Source: a bacterium (GTDB taxonomy: Bacteria > Zixibacteria > MSB-5A5 > GN15 > FEB-12). From it: a DNA stretch of 8,125 nt. This document shows, one piece after another, positions 1 to 6,249 of this stretch. The stretch lies in NCBI GenBank assembly GCA_030619425.1, contig JAUXBJ010000049.1, positions 1-8,125 on the forward strand, written 5' to 3'. A program made the translations under genes and the position numbers. The number at the start of each line of letters is the position of its first letter. Position 1 is the first letter of the stretch. The notes below the pieces were generated by a model. The model was given only the letters and a program-made list of their open reading frames with translations. It was not told the origin of the DNA and did no database searches.

Positions 1-12
1 AATCCAGAAGGG

Positions 13-669
13 TCACTTTTTCCTACGCCGTCGCACCAAACCGGCCGCTGCCAAACCCATTCCCAGAAGCAGCACGGTAGCCGGTTCCGGTATGACTGTC
101 TGGGCATCGTGCGAGAATGGGGCGAAGATCCGTCGACCATCCGGGTCATTGTAGAACCCATAGGAATCGAAATGGACACCGCCGTTGTAGGTCGTGCTGA
201 TGTCAAACTTGAATATCTGACCATAGAGGTTCGTGCCGCCATCGCCGCCAGGCACATAGTCCTGAACCGGTACAAACGGTCCGGAGGTCGTCTGGCCAGC
301 CACTAACATCTCGACATAGTCCGCTGGAAACACTCCGTGCCCCGGCATCGGGTCAGACTCCGGCGGGGTGCCGTAAGCGTAGTCAGCCGCGTTATAGGTC
401 GTGCCGACACCCCCCTCGGGCGTAATAGTCAAGGCGCCATCGGTCGGAGTTTGACCTAACAGCGATGCCACCAGATGGATGTCATAAATTGTTCCATGAT
501 CAAGACCGGCAGCGACCACCCAAAGCTCGAAATCTTGTGCCGTAGTATACCAGGTCTCGCTGGCAGCGTCGTATTCCCCACCCGGGATATACAATTGCAG
601 CGATGGAACCGCAAAGGCAGAGGTGGCGGCAACTATCGAAGCGAGAAATATCAGAACAAGTGTTTTCAT
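13..669 (-). CDS. PEP-CTERM sorted surface protein, resembling the choice-of-anchor N family
   Basis: This is a 218-residue exported protein. Residues 1-20 form a Sec signal peptide (MKTLVLIF core, likely cleavage after SAFA), and the last 27 residues are a PEP-CTERM tail: VIPEP, a hydrophobic stretch, then RRRRKK. Known family role: exosortase recognises this tail, removes it and releases or anchors the protein at the surface, usually alongside exopolysaccharide. The middle resembles the choice-of-anchor N family from memory (LQLYIPGG start, HGVFPADY, and FAPFSHDAQ just before the tail), which I hold moderately. The ATG at 667-669 was chosen because GGAGA lies 7 nt upstream, the signal peptide starts there, and a sigma-54 promoter sits just above. 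The reading frame stays open back to 990, but that extension lacks these signals and would cover the promoter. No exosortase is in the window; the ligand or function of the mature domain is unknown. Confidence 0.9.
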   Translation of the reverse strand: MKTLVLIFLASIVAATSAFAVPSLQLYIPGGEYDAASETWYTTAQDFELWVVAAGLDHGTIYDIHLVASLLGQTPTDGALTITPEGGVGTTYNAADYAYGTPPESDPMPGHGVFPADYVEMLVAGQTTSGPFVPVQDYVPGGDGGTNLYGQIFKFDISTTYNGGVHFDSYGFYNDPDGRRIFAPFSHDAQTVIPEPATVLLLGMGLAAAGLVRRRRKK

Positions 670-709
670 CAACAATCTCCAATTGCTATAACAAACCACT
701 TCTATGGCA

Positions 710-726
710 AGCAATGTACGTGCCAA
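710..726 (-). promoter_or_regulatory. Sigma-54 (-24/-12) promoter of the PEP-CTERM gene
   Basis: Read on the minus strand, TTGGCACG (726-719), TACA, then TTGCT (714-710) matches the RpoN consensus YTGGCACG-N4-TTGCW with correct GG-to-GC spacing. Transcription would start near 699, giving a leader of about 30 nt that contains the GGAGA ribosome site. Family knowledge: PEP-CTERM/exosortase loci often carry the PrsK/PrsR two-component pair, whose regulator acts with sigma-54, so this promoter class fits the gene. The regulator itself is not in the window. Confidence 0.8.
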
Positions 727-789
727 TTGAGCTTTTTTGGGCCAGGCAATACGCCGCCATAAGGTGGTTTTATTCAGGCGGTTACAATG

Positions 790-801
790 GACCTCCAGGT
801 C
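790..801. promoter_or_regulatory. Candidate upstream activator palindrome
   Basis: A perfect 12-bp palindrome GACCTCCAGGTC lies about 90-100 bp upstream of the predicted sigma-54 start, the distance expected for an enhancer-binding protein. A second perfect palindrome, CTGTCGACAG, lies at 935-944, about 240 bp upstream. Neither matches a binding site I know, and short palindromes occur by chance. The rest of 727-977 shows no gene I can support. Confidence 0.25.
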
Positions 802-977
802 TTCACTGCCGCTGGAGCAGCTTCCTCCTCTGAATATGCAGAATTCTTCACATTCGCCGCAATTCCGATCCGAGAAGCTGCCCCATGCTGTCCTGGCTGT
901 TGCCGCTGGGATTCGCGATTGACTTCCGTTGATGCTGTCGACAGTATAGCGATAGTTTTTCTGCTCCCGGCGCGATT

Positions 978-1000
978 CCACTGACGGCACTTGTCAGTGG
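978..1000. promoter_or_regulatory. Perfect inverted repeat upstream of recA, possible operator
   Basis: CCACTGAC (978-985) and GTCAGTGG (993-1000) form an 8-bp perfect inverted repeat around a 7-nt centre. It ends about 33 bp before TATATT (1033-1038), the best -10 candidate for recA; the matching -35 is poor. Position suggests an operator, plausibly SOS control of recA. It does not match the E. coli LexA box (CTGT-N8-ACAG) or the Bacillus type, though LexA sites differ widely between phyla. It could also be a hairpin terminator, since a T-rich stretch (1003-1013) follows. Confidence 0.4.
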
Positions 1001-1109
1001 TATCTTTTACTTTAATCTCACGCGAAATGTGATATATTTGCGTTTTACTAAATGGTTTCTTGCTAAGATGACAAATAGGAAGATCATGATAAAGAAAGGA
1101 TCCGGAAAA

Positions 1110-2159
<1,050 letters not shown>

Positions 2160-2170
2160 TTAGATCACAG

Positions 2171-2195
2171 GGTGGCCCACCATATCATGGTGGGC
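2171..2195. repeat. REP-like hairpin just after recA
   Basis: GCCCACCAT (2175-2183) and ATGGTGGGC (2187-2195) form a perfect 9-bp stem with a 3-nt loop, 15 nt after the recA stop. No T-run follows, so it is not a classical intrinsic terminator, though it could stabilise the mRNA 3' end. Its leading GGTGGCCC resembles the edge of the neighbouring REP-like family in opposite orientation, so with 2211-2240 it forms a BIME-like inverted pair. Confidence 0.6.
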
Positions 2196-2210
2196 AAGGC
2201 AGTAGCGTGG

Positions 2211-2240
2211 TTTTGAGACCCGGACAAATGTCCGGGCCAC
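2211..2240 (+). repeat. REP-like palindrome, copy 1
   Basis: The core is CCCGGACAAATGTCCGGG (2219-2236), an 8-bp stem with a 2-nt loop, led by TTTTGAGA and followed by CCAC. It differs from the copy at 3258-3289 by one base (GAGA against GAAA) over the shared 30 bp, so the flanks belong to the repeat and not only the palindrome. Confidence 0.8.
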
Positions 2241-2266
2241 GAAGAGGGAATCTGTAACACTCAATC

Positions 2267-2650
2267 ATGTGCGGTCGCGAGACTATGACAGAGTTCTACG
2301 GAAAATACCGCAGAGTCCAGAAACGAGCGCTGCCGGTTCTACTGCCGATGTTGGTGTACTGGGTGCTCCGGTACAAATGGCCTTTGGCAGAAGAACCCAG
2401 TTTCTACATGTGCAACCAGTTATATGACAAGATACTGTTCTGCGGCCTCGGCGGCGTCCTACTCATAACACAAATCCCAGAGGCCTTTGCGCGAATGGCT
2501 AGGGCGTCGCGGAAGTACTTTCTTGATAATGAATACTGGTTTCCGAAAAGAGCCTTGCCATGGCGAACTTTTGGGCTCTTCTCACTGATCGGATTGGTGT
2601 TGTGTGGAGTTCTGGAGATCGTGCACACCGTAGGATGTGGTGTTTTCTGA
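2267..2650 (+). CDS. Small membrane protein of unknown function
   Basis: I do not recognise this family. The frame encodes up to 127 residues from ATG 2267, or 121 from ATG 2285 (MTEFYGKY); neither start has a convincing ribosome site. The protein shows a basic N-terminus, a hydrophobic segment near residues 22-36 (RALPVLLPMLVYWVL), a weaker one near 58-70, and a clear C-terminal one (TFGLFSLIGLVLCGVLEIV, about 102-120). The loop between is basic and aromatic (YFLDNEYWFPKRALPW). Two or three membrane spans are therefore likely. It lies between inverted REP-like copies at 2211 and 2667, away from any operon, and looks somewhat less GC-rich than recA, so it may be recently acquired. Codon use and plausible membrane segments favour a real gene, but no homolog is known to me. 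Confidence 0.5.
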   Translation: MCGRETMTEFYGKYRRVQKRALPVLLPMLVYWVLRYKWPLAEEPSFYMCNQLYDKILFCGLGGVLLITQIPEAFARMARASRKYFLDNEYWFPKRALPWRTFGLFSLIGLVLCGVLEIVHTVGCGVF

Positions 2651-2666
2651 AGATTCAGCCGCGACA

Positions 2667-2698
2667 GGGTGGCCCGGACGTTCGTCCGGGTTTCAAAA
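2667..2698 (-). repeat. REP-like palindrome, left copy (inverted) flanking the RAYT relic
   Basis: The core CCCGGACGTTCGTCCGGG (2673-2690) is preceded by GGGTGG and followed by TTTCAAAA. It is the reverse complement of 3258-3289 over 32 bp with only two differences. Both sit in the stem and pair with each other (G-C here, A-T there), so the hairpin is preserved. It ends 17 bp before the RAYT start codon. Confidence 0.85.
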
Positions 2699-2715
2699 AC
2701 AGATGAAGACGCAGC

Positions 2716-3252
2716 ATGAAGCGCACATCCTACAACCTCCCCAACCACGCCCACTTCCTAACTTTCTCATGCTAACGCCGCCAACAACTCCTGACAAGCG
2801 ATGATTTGCGCCTGCAACTCGTCAAGGCATGGGACGAGGCGCGTCGCACCGGCAATTTCGCCGTCTGGTCGTATGTCATCATGCCCGAACACGTTCATCT
2901 GTTGATCTACCCCAAGGACGATCCTTATGATATGTCGCATGTTCTTCGAGTGTTGAAAGAAGGTTTCACACGACGAGCAGTTGCTTATTGGCGAGATCAA
3001 GCGCCACAATCGCTCGACAGGATAAGTGCCCAGCGTGGCAAACGTGTTGTACACAGGTTCTGGCAGGAAGGTGGCGGCTACGACCGGAATCTGTACGATT
3101 GGGACACGATACGCAGGGCCATCGACTACATTGAGTGGAATCCTGTTCGTCGTGGACTGGTGAGCGATCCAAATGCTTGGGTGTGGTCGAGCGCGCGGGC
3201 GCGAGTTGGGGAGAACGATGTCCCGTGGTCTGTTGATGAGTTTCCAGGATGA
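2716..3252 (+). pseudogene. REP-associated tyrosine transposase (Y1/HUH, IS200-like) with in-frame stop
   Basis: The frame from ATG 2716 reads MKRTSYNLPNHAHFLTFSC, then TAA (2773-2775, codon 20), then RRQQLLTSDDL and on without break to 3252, 178 codons in all. The residues on both sides of the stop fit the family N-terminus, where a Tyr codon (TAT/TAC) is the likely ancestor. Beyond it are the HUH metal-binding motif MPEHVHLLI (56-64), the probable nucleophile Tyr122 in GGGYDRN after RFWQ, and the C-terminal signature IEWNPVRRGLV (139-149). RAYTs are single-strand nucleases thought to spread REP palindromes. Here REP-like copies lie in inverted orientation on either side (2667-2698, 3258-3289), the right one 6 nt after the stop codon. 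A TTG at 2806 could restart translation but would omit the first beta strand, so I call it a recent pseudogene; a sequencing error at one base is the alternative. Confidence 0.85.
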
Positions 3253-3257
3253 TGTCG

Positions 3258-3289
3258 TTTTGAAACCCGGACAAATGTCCGGGCCACCC
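3258..3289 (+). repeat. REP-like palindrome, right copy flanking the RAYT relic
   Basis: TTTTGAAA leads into CCCGGACAAATGTCCGGG (3266-3283) and then CCACCC. It has the same orientation as 2211-2240 and the opposite one to 2667-2698. It is also the first full hairpin of the 41-bp tandem array that follows. Confidence 0.85.
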
Positions 3290-3391
3290 AATCTGGCTTG
3301 CCACCGGTTGGACGAACGTCCGGGCCACCCAATCTGGCTTGCCACTTGTCGGACGAACGTCCGGGCCACCCAATCAGGCTTGCCACCTGTC
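3269..3391 (+). repeat. 41-bp tandem repeat, three units, seeded by the REP-like palindrome
   Basis: Units lie at 3269-3309, 3310-3350 and 3351-3391. Each starts with GGAC-N4-GTCC, continues CGGGCCACCCAATC, and ends GGCTTGCCAC plus five variable bases. Unit 1 has the A-T arm version of the palindrome (GGACAAATGTCC), units 2 and 3 the G-C version (GGACGAACGTCC). A fourth unit begins (GGATAGGACGGGTG) but decays into the next repeat. Period and near-identity suggest slippage or recombination after REP insertion. No coding frame here is credible. Confidence 0.9.
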
Positions 3392-3406
3392 GGATAGGAC
3401 GGGTGC

Positions 3407-3424
3407 CCCACAGCTTGCTGTGGG
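3407..3424. repeat. Hairpin repeat with GCTTGC core
   Basis: CCCACAGCTTGCTGTGGG is a perfect 7-bp stem with loop CTTG, preceded by GGGTGC. The GGGTG-N-CCCAC lead resembles the hairpin at 2171-2195. The centre GCTTGC is shared with the terminator-like elements at 3441-3469 and 4558-4587, whose arms differ. Confidence 0.65.
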
Positions 3425-3440
3425 AACTTTGGATAGTAGC

Positions 3441-3469
3441 GCGCGCAGCGCGAAAAACAAGCTTGCTTG
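3441..3469 (-). terminator. Terminator-like 29-bp element, copy A, after the transporter gene
   Basis: On the minus strand the transporter stop (3471) is followed at once by CAAGC-AA-GCTTG (3469-3458), TTTTT (3457-3453), then a GC-only mini-hairpin CGCG-CTG-CGCG (3452-3442). A short stem followed by five T residues is terminator-like, although the stem is weak. The same 29 bp recurs at 4558-4586 after the next minus-strand gene, with three differences. Two are paired (A-T to G-C within the stem) and the third is in a loop. Confidence 0.6.
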
Positions 3470-3470
3470 C

Positions 3471-4361
3471 TCACACATCATGCTCCACCAGTTTGACCTT
3501 CCCCTTGCGTTCGGAGATGTAGACGCCCAGGGTGATCAGGACAGCGCCGAGGATTATCCAGAGCGTGATCGCTTCGTTGATAAGCGCCCACGCGGCGACC
3601 ATCGTGAACAGTGGCTCAATGTAAAGATACGCCCCCACCTCTGCGGCCGTGTAGCGTTTCAACCCCTCCGCCCATAACCAGAACGACACCGCCAAACAGA
3701 ATACACCCAAGAACACCAGGCTCAATGTCGTGATCGGCTGCATCGCCAGATAGATACCCGCGCCACTCGTGGCCAGCGTGTACGGAATAAACACTAACCC
3801 CGCCACGCCGGTCATCCAGAAAGTCGCCACCAACGGATGCACCTTGCGGGTGATGTCGCGCGTGGCCACGGTGTAGAACGCCCACGTCACGCACGATCCC
3901 AGCACGATCACATCGCCGCGTGAGTTGATCCAGGCCAGGTTCGACAGACTTCCGTTAGCCGTCAACAGCACAACTCCGAACGCAGCAACTCCAAAGCCTA
4001 TCCAATGATGCCGGCTGAACACTTCCTTGAGATAGATCCAGGCCAGCGCGGCGACGAATATCGGCGCGGTGGTCAGAATCCAGGCGGTGTTGGTGGCCGC
4101 GACTTCTTTCATACCGGTGGCCATCACCCAGAAATGCAGAAACACCAGAAAGGCCGCCACGAACAGATGACCCTTCTTTTCAACCGGCCAGACCTTCAGA
4201 CCTTTCATCCTGATAATCAAATAGAGCACGGGCGTGGCCAGCAGGAACCGCGCCGAGATCATCTCTACCGGCTCCAGTTCGCGCAGCACAACTTTGATAG
4301 CGATGTACGAGATACCCCAGAAGAGTACGGGCAACAACAGGAACAACGACGACCATCTCAT
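3471..4361 (-). CDS. DMT superfamily (EamA-type) inner-membrane transporter
   Basis: This is a 296-residue polytopic protein of the drug/metabolite transporter superfamily, typically exporting small metabolites or amino acids; the substrate cannot be told. The usual ten-helix, two-repeat EamA plan is visible. The first half starts RWSSLFLLLPVLFWGISYIAIK with the family WG-S motif and ends near VVLLTANGSL. The second begins DVIVLGSCVTWAFYTVATR, includes GVFCLAVSFWLW and the typical YLYIEPLFTMVAAWALINEAIT segment, and ends LGAVLITLGVYISERKG before a short basic tail. Length is normal. The ATG at 4359-4361 directly precedes the first helix; an in-frame TTG at 4400 would add 13 residues. Neither has a clear ribosome site, though TTGTCT-N17-TTTATT lies just upstream as a weak promoter candidate. 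It stands alone, with a terminator-like element right after the stop. Confidence 0.92.
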   Translation of the reverse strand: MRWSSLFLLLPVLFWGISYIAIKVVLRELEPVEMISARFLLATPVLYLIIRMKGLKVWPVEKKGHLFVAAFLVFLHFWVMATGMKEVAATNTAWILTTAPIFVAALAWIYLKEVFSRHHWIGFGVAAFGVVLLTANGSLSNLAWINSRGDVIVLGSCVTWAFYTVATRDITRKVHPLVATFWMTGVAGLVFIPYTLATSGAGIYLAMQPITTLSLVFLGVFCLAVSFWLWAEGLKRYTAAEVGAYLYIEPLFTMVAAWALINEAITLWIILGAVLITLGVYISERKGKVKLVEHDV

Positions 4362-4456
4362 GATGGATAACAATAAAGGCGGGTCACAGTGCAAAGACAA
4401 GGTTGAGGTTTGGTATGTGGGGTAGCCTCCGAAGCATCCAGTGGGCTGCTTACCGT

Positions 4457-4549
4457 CATGGTTCGACTCCGCTCATGGTTCGACTCCGCTCATGGTTCGA
4501 CTCCGCTCATACTTCGACTGCGCTCATACTTCGACTGCGCTCAGTATGA
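4457..4549. repeat. Five-unit 17-bp tandem repeat ending in a hairpin
   Basis: Three identical units CATGGTTCGACTCCGCT (4457-4507) are followed by two identical variant units CATACTTCGACTGCGCT (4508-4541). The last unit closes into an inverted repeat: TCATACT (4524-4530) pairs with AGTATGA (4543-4549) around a 12-nt core. The units are therefore tandem copies of the left arm plus core of a palindromic element, with the right arm present only once at the end. The same design appears at 6173-6214. No gene is visible in 4401-4670. Confidence 0.9.
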
Positions 4550-4557
4550 CATGAGCA

Positions 4558-4587
4558 GCGCGAAGCGCGAAAAACAGGCTTGCCTGT
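4558..4587 (-). terminator. Terminator-like element, copy B, downstream of the secreted-protein gene
   Basis: On the minus strand, ACAGGC-AA-GCCTGT (4587-4574) is a 6-bp stem followed by TTTTT and a CGCG-CTT-CGCG mini-hairpin (4569-4559). It lies about 85 nt past the stop at 4671. It matches copy A (3441-3469) at 26 of 29 positions and keeps the stem by a paired change, which supports a function of the hairpin, most simply transcription termination. Confidence 0.6.
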
Positions 4588-4590
4588 GTC

Positions 4591-4643
4591 GGGCGGGGTC
4601 GCCCAACACCACCCGCAGTGCGGCAGACGAGGACGTCTGCCGC
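4591..4643. repeat. Two further hairpins in the repeat cluster
   Basis: GGGCG (4591-4595) pairs with CGCCC (4600-4604) around a 4-nt loop. GCGGCAGACG (4620-4629) pairs perfectly over 10 bp with CGTCTGCCGC (4634-4643) around AGGA. They complete a run of palindromic elements filling the gap between two minus-strand genes. The second stem is long enough to form strongly in RNA or single-stranded DNA but has no T-run on either side. Confidence 0.65.
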
Positions 4644-4670
4644 CCACGAAACAGTGATCTCGTATTCTGG

Positions 4671-5828
4671 TCAGTCTATCCAGCCGATCACACCCCACTC
4701 AACTGCCGTGAAGCCGTCGCGCTTCGGTGGTGATGGAATCGGCGGCGCCGTAATGGCGACCGGTCGTTCAAGAGGCCGAATAAGAAACAGCGCCCGGATG
4801 ACTGTCTTTGGTTGCGGTGTGATGTCGAGTGTGATCAGCGCCTCGGCATCCTGCGGATAGAAGGCATACCAGGGATGACCCTCCAGAATGGGGACCCAGA
4901 ACTGTAGGAAGTCATCGATCTCAGCCCCGATGAGACCCAACTGCGACAACAGACCCCGAAGATCAGCTTCGAGTCCATGCCCGCTGATCAGCCAGCCCAG
5001 ATCGTGATCCAACCGGGTCGACACCAGCGCTTCGTAAAACAGGTAGCGGTACTTGCCGTCGATAGTGCCATCGGGCATCACGCGAACGTACCAGCCGTCG
5101 CAATACGGAGGTTCTGACTCGTAGACATATCCGCCGCCATGAAAACCGAGCCGCACGCGTATGTCCTGCTCGCTTTCCGGGTACAGATAAAGGTATGGCG
5201 CTCGCTCCTGCATCGGCGCCCAGAAACGGAGATCGGAGTAATCCGTTGAATTCGAATTCGTCACCGCCAGTTGAAACGGCATCTGTTCGTAGGAAAAGTC
5301 GACCGTATACTCCCCGCCAGGCAGCCCGGCGATCCCGTAGCGACCCTGCGCGTCAGTGTTGGTGGCAATCAGCAGGTTGCCTTGCGAATTTCTGAGCCAT
5401 ACTTCCTGATCAGTCAGATACGTGTCAGCGAAATACGTCTGGCGGGCAATTATCACCCCGGTGACTGAGTTTGGAACCTGCGGCACGCCGTCGAGATCGA
5501 CCGTTATTGCATCCCCTTTGGTGCATTGATACAACTCGGTGTAAAACCCGTCGGCATCGGCATAGATATAGTAGCGCGGCGGGTCGAAATATGGATCGGT
5601 CTCTTCGATATCGATCACGATATCTCCCTCAGTCGCCAACGTAGTGGTCTCAAGAAGGGTGCCCCAACCATCGGAGTATACGGTCAGAGTGATGTTCTCA
5701 GCCACGGCGTCCAGTGGCGCCGGGAAATCATGCAGGTTCGCCGGACCGGTGAACTCGCTACAGGTCAGCGTCAGCATAGCCGCCACAACACATATCCCGA
5801 CCACTAAAACACGATTTACTTCCTTCAT
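4671..5828 (-). CDS. Secreted or lipid-anchored protein with a carboxypeptidase-regulatory-like domain
   Basis: This 385-residue exported protein starts with a signal peptide (MKEVNRVLVVGICVVAAM). Cys23 follows in LTLTC, but a Thr at -1 and no Leu at -3 make a poor lipobox, so lipidation is uncertain. Residues about 45-115 look like a beta-rich repeat of the domain that follows. Residues about 121-185 form a CarboxypepD_reg-like beta-sandwich (SVTGVIIARQ, NTDAQGRYGIAGLPGGEYTV), a fold common in surface proteins and TonB-system partners. From about 210 an aromatic segment begins with YLYLYPESEQDIRVRLGF, has GWYVRVMPDGTIDG, and ends YLFYEAL (261-267); I recall similar domains in uncharacterised secreted proteins but cannot name a family. 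No catalytic motif is seen. The ATG at 5826-5828 has a strong GGAGGA (5841-5836) at 7 nt. It is probably monocistronic. Confidence 0.88.
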   Translation of the reverse strand: MKEVNRVLVVGICVVAAMLTLTCSEFTGPANLHDFPAPLDAVAENITLTVYSDGWGTLLETTTLATEGDIVIDIEETDPYFDPPRYYIYADADGFYTELYQCTKGDAITVDLDGVPQVPNSVTGVIIARQTYFADTYLTDQEVWLRNSQGNLLIATNTDAQGRYGIAGLPGGEYTVDFSYEQMPFQLAVTNSNSTDYSDLRFWAPMQERAPYLYLYPESEQDIRVRLGFHGGGYVYESEPPYCDGWYVRVMPDGTIDGKYRYLFYEALVSTRLDHDLGWLISGHGLEADLRGLLSQLGLIGAEIDDFLQFWVPILEGHPWYAFYPQDAEALITLDITPQPKTVIRALFLIRPLERPVAITAPPIPSPPKRDGFTAVEWGVIGWID

Positions 5829-6054
5829 TGTTTGATCCTCCAGGTCTGCAGCTTGATCCAGTTCTGCGATTTACCCTCTTGACGTTACCGGCGCACCATC
5901 CGTTGTATAGAATTTGGTGGTGCTCCTGAGTACTGAGTATACAAATCTTGACCTTTGGCGGTTTCCTGTCAAGAACAACATTACAGTTTGGTCTAACTCA
6001 AACCTGGGCGGAGTTCAGGTTTTCGACAATGTTTAGTTTGCCGCAAAATGTCCC

Positions 6055-6089
6055 GTCGCCGGCGGAGATAAGCTCCGCCGCTACGCGAC
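6055..6089. repeat. Compound hairpin repeat
   Basis: CGGCGGAG (6060-6067) pairs with CTCCGCCG (6073-6080) around ATAAG, and the outer arms GTCGC (6055-6059) and GCGAC (6085-6089) also pair, leaving CTAC bulged on one side. That gives 13 base pairs in 35 nt. It looks like a mobile palindromic element and not a terminator, since neither side has a T-run adjoining the stem. Confidence 0.65.
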
Positions 6090-6116
6090 AGAAAAAGCAG
6101 ATTTTGAGACAACCTC

Positions 6117-6163
6117 TCTCTGTCTGACGCTCCCAAGGCTGTCGGGCAGAGACACACGACAGC
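6117..6163. repeat. Overlapping, mutually exclusive inverted repeats
   Basis: 6117-6128 can pair with 6141-6152 (12 bp, two of them G-U in plus-strand RNA). GCTGTCG (6138-6144) can instead pair with CGACAGC (6157-6163). Both use 6141-6144, so only one can form at a time. The layout resembles an attenuator, but no adjacent coding region or T-run supports that, so a repeat is the safer label. Confidence 0.45.
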
Positions 6164-6172
6164 ATATAGTGT

Positions 6173-6214
6173 CATGGTTCGACTCCGCTCATGGTTCGAC
6201 TCCGCTCACCATGA
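6173..6214. repeat. Two-unit 17-bp repeat ending in a hairpin
   Basis: CATGGTTCGACTCCGCT occurs at 6173-6189 and 6190-6206, identical to the units at 4457-4507. The second unit closes with ACCATGA (6208-6214) pairing to TCATGGT (6189-6195) around the 12-nt core TCGACTCCGCTC. Compared with the array ending at 4549, arms differ in both strands but stay complementary. Confidence 0.9.
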
Positions 6215-6249
6215 GGTGATAAATCACTTCTTTGCGCTTCGCGCCATGC

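Noticed and set aside
670..990. N-terminal extension of the PEP-CTERM frame up to 990
   Set aside because: It would bury the signal peptide, run through the sigma-54 promoter and ignore the GGAGA site before 669; its residues look non-coding.
2171..2195. Intrinsic terminator of recA
   Set aside because: The stem is strong but no T-run follows, and its sequence edge matches the repeat family; I list it as a repeat.
3269..3391. CRISPR array
   Set aside because: The units are contiguous 41-bp near-identical copies with no unique spacers and no cas genes nearby.
2767..3474. Open frame on the minus strand across the RAYT and the 41-bp array
   Set aside because: It is antisense to a recognisable transposase, and its repeated motifs are just the tandem repeat translated.
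4457..4541. CRISPR array or iteron-type origin
   Set aside because: Units of 17 bp abut with no spacer, the same unit occurs at 6173-6206, and no replication gene or AT-rich region is present.
5936..5972. Sigma-70 promoter for the secreted-protein gene from TTGACA and TATACT on the minus strand
   Set aside because: The two hexamers are 25 bp apart, too far for one promoter; neither has a good partner at 16-18 bp.
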